A stretch of DNA of 9,936 bases from an uncultured Eubacteriales bacterium (GCA_934503195.1 CAKSVM010000104.1:1-9936); one strand, 5' to 3'; positions 1 through 7,183 are shown, counted from the first letter of the stretch. The notes: generated by a model not told the origin, from the letters alone. Program-made: numbers and translations.

Positions 1-74
1 TTTCCGGCGTTTTCTAATCCCTCAACCGACCTAAAATCATCTTGCGGCAGAGAGAAAAATTCTACTATTTTTTA

Positions 75-103
75 TTGACAAACGGAGTGTTTTGTGGTAT
101 TAT
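75..103 (+). promoter_or_regulatory. Vegetative (sigma-A type) promoter of the GH2 gene
   Basis: The -35 box TTGACA (75-80) matches consensus. A 17 nt spacer ends in TGG, giving an extended -10, and is followed by the -10 box TATTAT (98-103). Transcription should start near 110, leaving a leader of about 30 nt that carries the ribosome binding site. Because the promoter lies inside the 5' extension of the long open frame that begins at 42, it also argues that translation starts at 141. The 74 bases before it are AT-rich and hold nothing I can identify. Confidence 0.85.
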
Positions 104-140
104 AAGGAGGATCAGAACAATCGCAAGAGGTGAAATTCAC

Positions 141-2879
141 ATGAAAAACTACAGTCAGTACTACATCGAGCCGCGGCGCGGCGAGGGTCACGTTTCGCTT
201 GACGGAATCTGGGATTACGCCTTCACGGACGACGTTTCGGAGCCGTCCGCGATCGAGTGGAAATATGAGACCGCGATCCCGTCCTCGACCTACCGCTCGC
301 TTTACCGCTCGGGAATTCTCCCCGACCCATATGTCGGCACGAACTGCAAGCTCTATAACTGGGTTGACGAAAAGGTCTGGTACTACCGGAAGAAATTCAG
401 CGTCGACGCGAAGGGGCGCAAGGCCTTCCTCGTCTTTGACGGCGTTTCATATTACGCGCGCTTCTGGCTCAACGGCGAGCTTCTCGGCGAGCACGACGGA
501 ATGTTCGGCGGCCCGGTTTTTGAGGTGAGTAAGTATCTTCGTGACGGAGAAAACGAACTCGTCGCCGAGGTCAAGGCTCCGAACTGGGGAGAGAAGGCGA
601 CTTGGAAGACCTTCAACCGCGACGGTTCGCAGAAGGCGATCGTCCCGTGGAATCTCGCGCGCGACAACGACACGAGCAACGGAGAGTTCATCTCGTTCGG
701 AATCTGGCGCGGAGTCCGGCTCGAACTCGTCGAACCCTGCCACATCAGCCGTCCGTATCTCACGACGACCGGGATCGTCGATTCTCTCGCGAAGCTTCAT
801 CTCTCGATGGAGATAATCCCCGACGCGCTTGACGAGCTTTCCTGTGTCAATCCCGATTATATCGACAAAAATCAGTATCTCTACGCGGCGGGCGGCGGAC
901 TTAATCTCGAACCGATCGGAAAGAAGGTCGATGTGAGGATAAAATTCACCGATCCCGACGGAAAGGTCTGCCTTGACGAGACGAGCGGGTTTGATCTATA
1001 TGACCGGGTCGGCTACGACAGGCGTTTCCCCGAGGCGAATTATTTTGAGCGCGAGCTTGAAATAACGGATCCGAGGCTCTGGAATCCGGTCGGACTCGGA
1101 AACCCCGATCTCTACAAGGTCGAAATCGAGCTTTACCACGGCGGAAAGCTCCTTGACAGGCTCGACTTTGACTTCGGAATCCGAACCTTTTCGCGCGATT
1201 TCACGAAGGGGGCGAAGTTCGTTTCGAGATTCCAGAAATTCCTCTTCTCGGTGAACGGGAAGGAATTCTTCCTCCGCGGAATGAACTGGATGCCGACCGA
1301 CTTTTTGCTCGACTGCACCGAGGAGGATTACCGCTGGGCACTTGAGGCGATCCGCGACGCCGGGATTCAGTTTATCCGGATCTGGAGCGGCGGAGGAGTT
1401 CCGGAAAGCGATATTTTCTACTCGCTCTGCGACCGATACGGAATCATGGTCTGGCAGGATCACGCGATCGCCAATATGATCACGCCGAACTGGGACAGAC
1501 TCGCGCTTGAGGCGATGGAGGGCTTCAATCTCTATCGGATCCGCAATCACGCGTCGCTCGTCATGCACTGCGGCGGAAACGAATTCAACGCCTACGCGCT
1601 CGGAAACGCCGCGTCGATGTACATAATCGAGCGTTCGATACAGGATCTCGACCCGACGCGCGAATATGTCAGAACGACTCCCGACGGCGGAAGCGCGCAT
1701 ATCTACCGTGATATGGAGCCGGTCTGGTACCGCAAGGCCTATAAGGATCTGCCGTTCATCGCCGAGTCGGGAATCCACTGCTTCCCGTCAGCGGCGACTC
1801 TGCGGACGCTGATCTCGGAGGACGAGGCGAAGGCTTCGCTCAGCGAGATCTTCTCGGACAGCTTCAAAACCTCTCATCCCGAGCTTGTCTGCCACTTCAC
1901 CGAGTTCCGCGCCGACCGCATACCGCGGATGCTTTCGCGAGCCTCGCATATCCTCGACATCCGCTCGATGAACCTTCCCGATATCTGCGAGGCGACCCAG
2001 ATGGCGTCGTTTGAGTTCTATCAGATAATGATCGAGTCGATGCGTGAGAATTATCCGGTCTGCGGCGGAATCATGCCGTGGGTCTTCAAGCGCGCGTGGC
2101 CGACGACCGCGATTCAGGTCATGGACGGTCGGGGCGAGGCTCTGGCACCTTACTACGCCGTTTCGAACGCTTACGGCGATATCGCGGTCTCGCTGAGACT
2201 CACCGAGCTTGTATACGCGCCGGGCGAGATGGTCAGCCTTTCGCCGATGGTAGTGAACTCGAAAGACAGCGCGGCTCTCTGCGGCGTCAGGGTCAGAGTC
2301 TTCTCGCCCGAACTTGCAACGCTCCTTGACGAGAGCGCGAGCGTCACGGCTAATCCGGGCGGATATCCGGCGCGGCTTCCGGAGTATTATTTCACGATTC
2401 CCGAAAGCTTTGCCGACAAGCAGTTCTTCGTATATGTCACCTGCGCCGTTGATGGCGAGACCGTGAACCGAAAGTTCTATTCGCTCTCCTGCCTTTCGTG
2501 GATGGCCGACGAGGAGAAGCGGAGCAAATACCGCGCGGCGGCGGTTCCGAATCTGAATTTCGAAAACGGTCCGTGGCTTCGCGACGAGTGGAGATCCGCG
2601 CCGAAGGCGAAACTCTCGGTCTCGGTTGCCGAAAGCTCGTACGACAGAATGTTCGTTTACGGAAAGGTGAGAATTTCGAACGACTCGGATTATCCGGCGT
2701 ATCCGGTTCATTTCACGACGAACCGCGACGAGGTCAAGACCTGCCTTGACGATTCGTATTTCCTCCTTGACGCGCGCGAGGAGCGCACGATAGGCTTCAG
2801 ACTGAAGAACACCGGAGGAAAGCCCTGCAAACTTATTATCACGGCGTGGAACGCCGACGACACCGAGGCGACTGTCTGA
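141..2879 (+). CDS. Glycoside hydrolase family 2 protein, beta-mannosidase-like
   Basis: This 912-residue enzyme probably removes beta-linked sugars, most likely mannose, from the non-reducing end of oligosaccharides by a retaining mechanism. The order is that of GH2: an N-terminal sugar-binding beta-sandwich (about 1-215, with NGELLGEHDG and GIWRGVRLEL), an immunoglobulin-like domain (about 215-385), a TIM barrel (about 390-700) and a C-terminal beta domain. In the barrel, CGGNEFN supplies the likely acid/base Glu481, and FIAESG the likely nucleophile Glu542. RGMNWMPTD, VWQDH and the Trp647 segment also fit beta-mannosidases and exo-glucosaminidases. There is no signal peptide, so the enzyme is cytosolic. 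The ATG at 141 is preferred because AGAGGTG lies 8 nt upstream and the promoter overlaps the longer reading. The 61-residue spacing of the two Glu is shorter than I recall for characterised beta-mannosidases, so exact specificity is uncertain. No terminator is visible after the stop, so some read-through into the activase gene is possible. Confidence 0.9.
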   Translation: MKNYSQYYIEPRRGEGHVSLDGIWDYAFTDDVSEPSAIEWKYETAIPSSTYRSLYRSGILPDPYVGTNCKLYNWVDEKVWYYRKKFSVDAKGRKAFLVFDGVSYYARFWLNGELLGEHDGMFGGPVFEVSKYLRDGENELVAEVKAPNWGEKATWKTFNRDGSQKAIVPWNLARDNDTSNGEFISFGIWRGVRLELVEPCHISRPYLTTTGIVDSLAKLHLSMEIIPDALDELSCVNPDYIDKNQYLYAAGGGLNLEPIGKKVDVRIKFTDPDGKVCLDETSGFDLYDRVGYDRRFPEANYFERELEITDPRLWNPVGLGNPDLYKVEIELYHGGKLLDRLDFDFGIRTFSRDFTKGAKFVSRFQKFLFSVNGKEFFLRGMNWMPTDFLLDCTEEDYRWALEAIRDAGIQFIRIWSGGGVPESDIFYSLCDRYGIMVWQDHAIANMITPNWDRLALEAMEGFNLYRIRNHASLVMHCGGNEFNAYALGNAASMYIIERSIQDLDPTREYVRTTPDGGSAHIYRDMEPVWYRKAYKDLPFIAESGIHCFPSAATLRTLISEDEAKASLSEIFSDSFKTSHPELVCHFTEFRADRIPRMLSRASHILDIRSMNLPDICEATQMASFEFYQIMIESMRENYPVCGGIMPWVFKRAWPTTAIQVMDGRGEALAPYYAVSNAYGDIAVSLRLTELVYAPGEMVSLSPMVVNSKDSAALCGVRVRVFSPELATLLDESASVTANPGGYPARLPEYYFTIPESFADKQFFVYVTCAVDGETVNRKFYSLSCLSWMADEEKRSKYRAAAVPNLNFENGPWLRDEWRSAPKAKLSVSVAESSYDRMFVYGKVRISNDSDYPAYPVHFTTNRDEVKTCLDDSYFLLDAREERTIGFRLKNTGGKPCKLIITAWNADDTEATV

Positions 2880-2907
2880 ATAATCTGAAAAATTACCGTT
2901 TTGTGTA

Positions 2908-2936
2908 TTTACATTCAGCCGCGTTTGTGATATAAT
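2908..2936 (+). promoter_or_regulatory. Promoter of the glycyl-radical activase gene
   Basis: The -35 is TTTACA (2908-2913), then a 17 nt spacer ending in TGA, then a consensus -10 TATAAT (2931-2936). The TG one base before the -10 makes it an extended -10 promoter. The start site would fall near 2943, about 25 nt before the ATG. The activase therefore has its own promoter even though it lies only 88 nt downstream of the GH2 gene on the same strand. Confidence 0.85.
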
Positions 2937-2967
2937 TAGAATAAAGATTTATCATCCGGAGGATTTT

Positions 2968-3849
2968 ATGGAAAAAAGCTGTATGATTTTTGATATCCAG
3001 CGCGGCTCGTATGTGGACGGGCCGGGGATTCGCACCACAGTGTTCATGAAAGGCTGCAATCTCTCCTGTGCGTGGTGTCACAATCCCGAAAGTCAGAGTG
3101 GGAAGACCGAGCGTATGTGGTATCATAGCAAATGCCGTTTCTGCGGAAAATGCGCTTCGGTCTGCGAAAAGAGCGCGGTTTTGTTTGACGCCGGTTCGGG
3201 GAAGCTTTCGTTTGACGCCGCGAAATGCGCGTTCTGCGGAAGATGCGCTTTATTCTGCCCGGCCGACGCGATCTCGATCTGTGGAAGACTGGCGACGGTC
3301 GGAGAACTTTTTGACGAGATAAAAAAGGACAGGATATTCTACGAGACGAGCGGGGGCGGCGTCACGATCTCGGGCGGGGAATGTATGCTTCACCCGGATT
3401 TTGTCGCGGAGCTGCTCGAAAAGTGCCACGCCGACGGGATAAACACCGCGGTTGACACGGCCGGGAACGTTCCGTTTGAGAGCTTTGAGAAGGTTCTGCC
3501 GCACACGGATATCTTCCTCTACGACATAAAATGCGTTACGCCGGAGATACATAAGAAGTTCATCGGAGCCGACAACTCGCGGATACTCGCGAACTACAGG
3601 AAGCTCATAGAATCGGGACGCCGCGTGATCGTCCGTGTCCCGATGATTCCCGAATGCAACGCGAACGACGCGGAATTTCCGAAAATTTCGGAATTTCTCC
3701 ACGAAAACCGCCCCGAAAAGGTCGAGCTTCTGCCGTATCACAAGATGGGCGGAAACAAATATCTCGCGCTCGGGATGCAAAACCATGAGTTCAGCGTCCC
3801 CGGCGAGGCGGATATGGAAAGATACCGCGCGATGGTTGCCGATATCTGA
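2968..3849 (+). CDS. Glycyl-radical-enzyme activating protein (radical SAM, with two ferredoxin clusters)
   Basis: This 293-residue radical SAM enzyme belongs to the pyruvate formate-lyase activase superfamily. Such enzymes cleave S-adenosylmethionine to abstract a hydrogen from a glycine of a partner enzyme and so install its catalytic radical. The cluster motif CNLSCAWC gives Cys30, Cys34 and Cys37 (CX3CX2C), preceded by the family segment VDGPGIRTTVF. An inserted ferredoxin-like domain has two CX2CX2CX3C motifs (Cys56/59/62/66 and Cys87/90/93/97), as in activases of diol dehydratase-, benzylsuccinate- and choline-lyase-type enzymes but not in PflA itself. SGGGVTISGGEC (128-139) is the SAM-binding segment, with Cys139 where proline is usual. 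DIKCVTPEIHKKF and LLPYHKMGGNKY complete the barrel. The ATG at 2968 has CCGGAGG 5 nt upstream. No glycyl radical enzyme lies in the window, so its target cannot be named. Confidence 0.93.
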   Translation: MEKSCMIFDIQRGSYVDGPGIRTTVFMKGCNLSCAWCHNPESQSGKTERMWYHSKCRFCGKCASVCEKSAVLFDAGSGKLSFDAAKCAFCGRCALFCPADAISICGRLATVGELFDEIKKDRIFYETSGGGVTISGGECMLHPDFVAELLEKCHADGINTAVDTAGNVPFESFEKVLPHTDIFLYDIKCVTPEIHKKFIGADNSRILANYRKLIESGRRVIVRVPMIPECNANDAEFPKISEFLHENRPEKVELLPYHKMGGNKYLALGMQNHEFSVPGEADMERYRAMVADI

Positions 3850-3869
3850 GCGGTTTTTTCGCAAAAATT

Positions 3870-3910
3870 CCCCCGGTCACATGGAGATTATCCTGCGGCC
3901 GGGGTTTTCT
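3870..3910. terminator. Bidirectional terminator between the activase and DUF402 genes
   Basis: CCCCGG (3871-3876) pairs with CCGGGG (3899-3904). Inside lies a small second helix, CATGGA with TCCTG (one bulged base). On the plus strand the stem is followed by TTTTCTTC. On the minus strand it is followed by AATTTTTGC. It lies 20 nt after the activase stop and 12 nt after the stop of the convergent DUF402 gene, so it can serve both. The outer stem is only 6-7 bp, so its strength is uncertain. Confidence 0.6.
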
Positions 3911-3916
3911 TCATTT

Positions 3917-4432
3917 TCAGAGAAAGCTTTTGCAGAAGCTGTCGAGCTTTTTCAGATTTTCCGGGAAGGCTGAGAGGAGCTTTCCGGCGGTTTTCAGCGA
4001 GAGCCTGTACTGATTTTCGTCGATGACTCCCTCCGAAAGCGCGGCGTCGAGTTCGTCGCGGTCGAGAAGCTTTGTGTTTCCGTCGGGATCGACGATGACG
4101 TCGAGGAAAAGATCGCGGAAATACGCGGGGGATCCGGTGAAGTTTTCGAGCGTGACGTCAAAATAGAACTGGAGCATCGAATTCTGTCTGTACATCGCGG
4201 TCAGACACCAGTTTTCGTTTTCCGGGAGGATTTCAATCCATGTTATCCCCGCGTCGGCGAGGACCGTCATTTTTCCGCAGACCTCGGCCGCGAAAGGCTC
4301 TGAGACCTCGTGAATTTTCAGTATCCCGACCGTTCCGGAGAGATTTCCGGCTTTGAACGGCTTTTCGGTGTATTCGCGCTTCGTGACGCGTTTCCACGTG
4401 TCGCGCGCGAGAAATCGGTTTTTTATGAACAT
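3917..4432 (-). CDS. DUF402-domain protein (possible nucleotide phosphatase)
   Basis: This 171-residue protein has the DUF402 fold signature in its second half: WIEILPENENWCLTAMY (65-81), then FYFDV (89-93), DLFLDVIVDPDG (107-118) and LDRDELDAAL (123-132). The acidic residues Asp92, Asp107, Asp111, Asp124 and Asp126/Glu127 match the metal-binding pattern of the family. Characterised members include nucleoside tri/diphosphatases of Gram-positive bacteria and the fosfomycin-biosynthesis protein FomD, both hydrolysing phosphate bonds. That function is inferred here. The ATG at 4432 is chosen because AAAGGA lies 9 nt upstream. An ATG at 4450 and a TTG at 4459 extend the frame but have no ribosome binding site. 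It is divergent from spoIIR, with 66 bp between the starts, and convergent with the activase gene. No promoter of its own could be recognised. Confidence 0.8.
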   Translation of the reverse strand: MFIKNRFLARDTWKRVTKREYTEKPFKAGNLSGTVGILKIHEVSEPFAAEVCGKMTVLADAGITWIEILPENENWCLTAMYRQNSMLQFYFDVTLENFTGSPAYFRDLFLDVIVDPDGNTKLLDRDELDAALSEGVIDENQYRLSLKTAGKLLSAFPENLKKLDSFCKSFL

Positions 4433-4435
4433 CCT

Positions 4436-4464
4436 GAATAATCCTTTCATTTGTGGCAAAAATC
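4436..4464 (+). promoter_or_regulatory. Candidate sigma-F/sigma-G-type promoter of spoIIR
   Basis: GAATA (4436-4440), 14 nt, then GGCAAAAATC (4455-4464). The second element matches nine of ten positions of the forespore sigma-F -10 pattern (GGnRAnAnTR as I recall it). The first resembles the GnATA -35 pattern. A start near 4471 would leave about 28 nt before the ATG. spoIIR is transcribed by sigma-F in Bacillus subtilis, which makes this the expected kind of promoter. No good sigma-A promoter is visible here. The elements are short and degenerate, so the call is tentative. Confidence 0.45.
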
Positions 4465-4498
4465 GGCTTACAGAAAACGATGAAGGGGAAACATAAAA

Positions 4499-5173
4499 AT
4501 GAAAAACCGTCAGATCACGATATTCTTACTTATTTTCTCGCTCCTCACGCTGCTTTCGGTTCCGTTCGCGGCGGCGATTCCGGGCGACGACGAATCCGCG
4601 CTCTATGACAATGTGATAAGACTCCACGTCCTCGCAAACTCGGATTCGGACGAGGATCAGGAGCTTAAGCTGAAGGTCCGCGACTCGATTCTCGAAACGG
4701 CGGCCGCGAAGGTCGAAGGCTGCGCCGATTTCGAATCGGCCAGAAACGCGCTCGAAGGCGCACTAGACGAGCTTCGCGAGGCGGCAAAGAAGAGAATCGC
4801 GCGAGAGGGCTACGGTTATGACGTCAGAGTGACCCTGACGCGCGAGGAATATCCGACGCGCGAATACCGCGGCGTGACGCTCCCGGCGGGCGAATACACG
4901 TCGCTCAGAGTCCTGATCGGTGAAGCTGAGGGACACAACTGGTGGTGCGTGCTGTTTCCGCAGCTCTGCGCGGTCGTCGCGACTGACGGGATGACGACGG
5001 CGGATTTCCGCGTGATCGACGACACCGAACCGCTTGTAGAGGCGGGTCTGACTCCCGCGCAGATTGAGCTTATCACAGGGGATTCCCCCAGAGTTGTGGT
5101 TAAATTCAGACTGCTTGAGTGGATAAGCGAGCTTAAGGCGGCGGTGCGCAACTCCGGGCGCGCGGACGCGTGA
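4499..5173 (+). CDS. spoIIR: Stage II sporulation protein R
   Basis: SpoIIR is made in the forespore and secreted across the septum, where it triggers the membrane protease SpoIIGA to activate pro-sigma-E in the mother cell. The 224-residue length is normal for the family. Residues 6-26 form a hydrophobic segment ending in AAA, a plausible secretion signal with cleavage near residue 26. The hallmark blocks are VIRLHVLANSDSDEDQELKL followed by KVRDSIL (about 39-65), then a charged helical stretch, LPAGEYTSLRVLIGEA, and NWWCVLFPQLC (147-157). The ATG has AAGGGG 10 nt upstream. It appears to be a single-gene unit, with a candidate forespore promoter before it and a strong terminator after it. 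The protein marks the organism as a spore former or a recent descendant of one. Confidence 0.96.
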   Translation: MKNRQITIFLLIFSLLTLLSVPFAAAIPGDDESALYDNVIRLHVLANSDSDEDQELKLKVRDSILETAAAKVEGCADFESARNALEGALDELREAAKKRIAREGYGYDVRVTLTREEYPTREYRGVTLPAGEYTSLRVLIGEAEGHNWWCVLFPQLCAVVATDGMTTADFRVIDDTEPLVEAGLTPAQIELITGDSPRVVVKFRLLEWISELKAAVRNSGRADA

Positions 5174-5203
5174 GCCGTGAGCTTTGCGGTCTTACCTTAA
5201 AAG

Positions 5204-5240
5204 AGCGGCAGGGAAGCGAAACTCCCCGCCGCTTTTATTG
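5204..5240 (+). terminator. Rho-independent terminator of spoIIR
   Basis: AGCGGC (5204-5209) pairs with GCCGCT (5228-5233), and GGGA (5211-5214) with TCCC (5223-5226) after a single A/C mismatch. The loop is 8 nt and the stem runs into TTTATTGT. It starts about 30 nt after the spoIIR stop codon. This is a strong classical terminator. Confidence 0.85.
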
Positions 5241-5265
5241 TATATGATGAGCTGAATAAATGGGA

Positions 5266-5312
5266 TTTTCACGCGAAAAGGATTTGGATTTATGGTCTTT
5301 TTTTCGTGAAAA
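5266..5312. repeat. AT-rich imperfect inverted repeat after the heparinase-like gene
   Basis: TTTTCACG (5266-5273) is matched by CGTGAAAA (5305-5312), and inside it AAAAG partly pairs with CTTTT. It lies 27 bp beyond the stop of the minus-strand heparinase-like gene. It could act as that gene's terminator, but the loop is long, the stem is AT-rich and no clear T tract follows on the minus strand. The rest of the 165 bp gap (5174-5338) holds only the spoIIR terminator. Confidence 0.35.
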
Positions 5313-5338
5313 CAGCCTTGAGTCAGCGTTTCCCGTAT

Positions 5339-7183
5339 TCAGTGTGTGAGCCTTATCGCGAACTTATCCTTCGTGAACTCGTCGGTTTCAAGCAGAATCC
5401 GCGTGATTTCGACTCCGCTCCAGCGTTTTCTCACCGAGTCGTCCTCCATGTCGATATTGAAATCGGTGTCGGGGCGCGCTTTGAGATTTTCGCTGTAGAA
5501 GAGCTTCGTTCCGTCGGCGAACTTTATCACTCCGTTTTCCGAAAAGTCGGCGGACTTTCCGCAGATCAGCGTGAATACGACCCTTCCGGGAGCCTTCAGC
5601 GCGATTTCGTCGGAGATTTCGATAACGCCGCCGCGAAGCGACGCTTTGCGTTCGAGCGACTCGATTCCGGCCGACTCGGGGTAGGCCTTTGAAATGTCGA
5701 GCGAGAGACTGTGATCCTCGGGCGAGAATTTCACGTTTCCGGCTCTGTACTGATGGCCGGGGAGCTGGGTTTTGCCGTTGATCGTCGGGAGATTGTGATA
5801 GTCGGAGCACATTGTCCAGATGTCATAACGCTGCGAGCTGAAGGTCTTTTTCGTGTACTGTCCGCAGCCGACGTCGAGAAGTAACGGCTCGCCGTTATTA
5901 TATATGATGAAGCTTCCGACGTCGTTGTGATTGTGGCTCTCGGCGTTGTGACCGCCCTTTACCGCGAGGAAGAAGCCCTTGTCGTCGGCCGGATACTCGC
6001 GCTCGATCATGACCTCGATTCCGTCGTACCAGCATTCGGTTGAGGGCTTGTAGTCAACGCCGGTTCTCGGAGTCTCAAGGAGCGTTTTCAGGCTGTAGTA
6101 GAGATGCCAGTACCACGCGTTGACATCGGGCTTGTATTTTTCGGCGTAGAAGTCGCCGAAATCGCGCAGGGTGTCGCTTCCCGAACGGCGGCCGAGACGC
6201 GCGATCATCCGGTAGTTCGGGCTCACGTGCGCGGGGCAGTCGGCGAAGTTTATGAAATAGCTTCCGTTTATGTGGAAATCGGCCTCGTATTCGGCCATGC
6301 GGCGGATCAGCGGCTCGTGGAAGAGATCGACATATCCGCCGGTCATGTCGTAAATCTGTTCAAGCACCGACCAGAGCGCGGCTCCGGCCGCCGTCCAGTA
6401 GGAAGGTCCCTCGTCGCATCCGCCGTCGGGGTGGTAGACGTTTATGAAGCTGTCGACGCTCTTCGCGACGCGGTTCACAACGTCATCACGGGTCTTGGTG
6501 TCCTCCTCGAGGATCGCCGCGACGCCGATGACGTTCGCGAGAATCCACGGGTTCCAGTTGTTGACAAACTCGCCGTGAAGTCCCATCCAGCCCATGTCGT
6601 TTTCGAGGAAGGCCTTTGTGATCCGCTCGTGGACGACGTATTTCAGTCTCTCACAGATGAGCGGCGTGATTTTGTCAAGCGCGTCGTGGCAGAGCATCCA
6701 GACGTAGGCGAGCGTCGATCCGGTCTCGGCCGCGAAAAGGTCGATGTAGGTATGTTCCTTGTACCATTTATTCAGCGGGAATCTGTGGTCGATGTGAGCC
6801 GGGATGACCCAGTCCTGCTCGTCGAGGATAAGCTCGACGCCGTCCATGATCCGGTCGGTGAAGCGGCCTTTTTTCTCGATCGCCTCGGCCAGCGCGAAGG
6901 TGTAGACCATCCGGCGGCGGAGAAAATACTGCGCCTCGAAGATTGAGCGGTTGCCCTCGCGGTCAAAGCGGATGAAGTCGCTTGCCAGAAGCTGCGGATA
7001 GGGAGTTTTCATGAACTCGTCGGCTTTTTTAAGAATCGAATCGCGGTCGGCCTCTGAGATGTATGAAGTGTCGATGCCGTTCTTCGGGTTCGCGGCGGCC
7101 GGAATGTCGGAAAAGAGCCTGAAGGAGTCATAGGGAAGCACCTTTCCCTCAAAGGTGTCGTAGAATTTTGTGAGAAGTTTCAT
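5339..7183 (-). CDS. Heparinase II/III family protein (putative polysaccharide lyase)
   Basis: This 614-residue protein has the two-part layout of heparinase II/III-like lyases. An N-terminal alpha/alpha toroid (about 1-360) contains GLHGEFVNNWNPW (Asn208, Asn209, Asn211) and CDEGPSYW (Tyr262). A C-terminal beta-sandwich contains GGHNAESHNHNDVGSF (His417, His419), LLLDVGCGQYT and NLPTINGKTQLPG. In related lyases the Asn, Tyr and His residues at these places form the beta-elimination site for uronic-acid polysaccharides such as heparin or alginate. Substrate and activity here are inferred. There is no signal peptide or membrane segment, so it should act in the cytosol, probably on imported oligosaccharides. 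The ATG at 7183 is chosen because GGAGG lies 9 nt upstream. An in-frame upstream start at 7228 lies in the promoter region. It is divergent from proS and convergent with spoIIR, and no transporter or sugar-acid pathway gene adjoins it. Confidence 0.88.
   Translation of the reverse strand: MKLLTKFYDTFEGKVLPYDSFRLFSDIPAAANPKNGIDTSYISEADRDSILKKADEFMKTPYPQLLASDFIRFDREGNRSIFEAQYFLRRRMVYTFALAEAIEKKGRFTDRIMDGVELILDEQDWVIPAHIDHRFPLNKWYKEHTYIDLFAAETGSTLAYVWMLCHDALDKITPLICERLKYVVHERITKAFLENDMGWMGLHGEFVNNWNPWILANVIGVAAILEEDTKTRDDVVNRVAKSVDSFINVYHPDGGCDEGPSYWTAAGAALWSVLEQIYDMTGGYVDLFHEPLIRRMAEYEADFHINGSYFINFADCPAHVSPNYRMIARLGRRSGSDTLRDFGDFYAEKYKPDVNAWYWHLYYSLKTLLETPRTGVDYKPSTECWYDGIEVMIEREYPADDKGFFLAVKGGHNAESHNHNDVGSFIIYNNGEPLLLDVGCGQYTKKTFSSQRYDIWTMCSDYHNLPTINGKTQLPGHQYRAGNVKFSPEDHSLSLDISKAYPESAGIESLERKASLRGGVIEISDEIALKAPGRVVFTLICGKSADFSENGVIKFADGTKLFYSENLKARPDTDFNIDMEDDSVRKRWSGVEITRILLETDEFTKDKFAIRLTH

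Noticed and set aside
42..140. 33-codon N-terminal extension of the GH2 reading frame
   Set aside because: It contains the -35 and -10 boxes of a strong promoter, has no ribosome binding site, and its sequence does not resemble a GH2 N-terminus.
996..2711. Two long minus-strand open frames (260 and 307 residues) opposite the GH2 gene
   Set aside because: They are Arg-rich antisense shadows created by GC-rich third codon positions, with no domain motifs, promoters or ribosome binding sites.
3250..3864. 204-residue minus-strand frame opposite the activase gene
   Set aside because: It covers the strongly supported activase coding sequence antisense and has no recognisable domain.
5306..6946. 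Plus-strand frames of 128 and 280 residues opposite the heparinase-like gene
   Set aside because: The real gene is the minus-strand lyase-like protein. These are valine- and arginine-rich shadows without ribosome binding sites.
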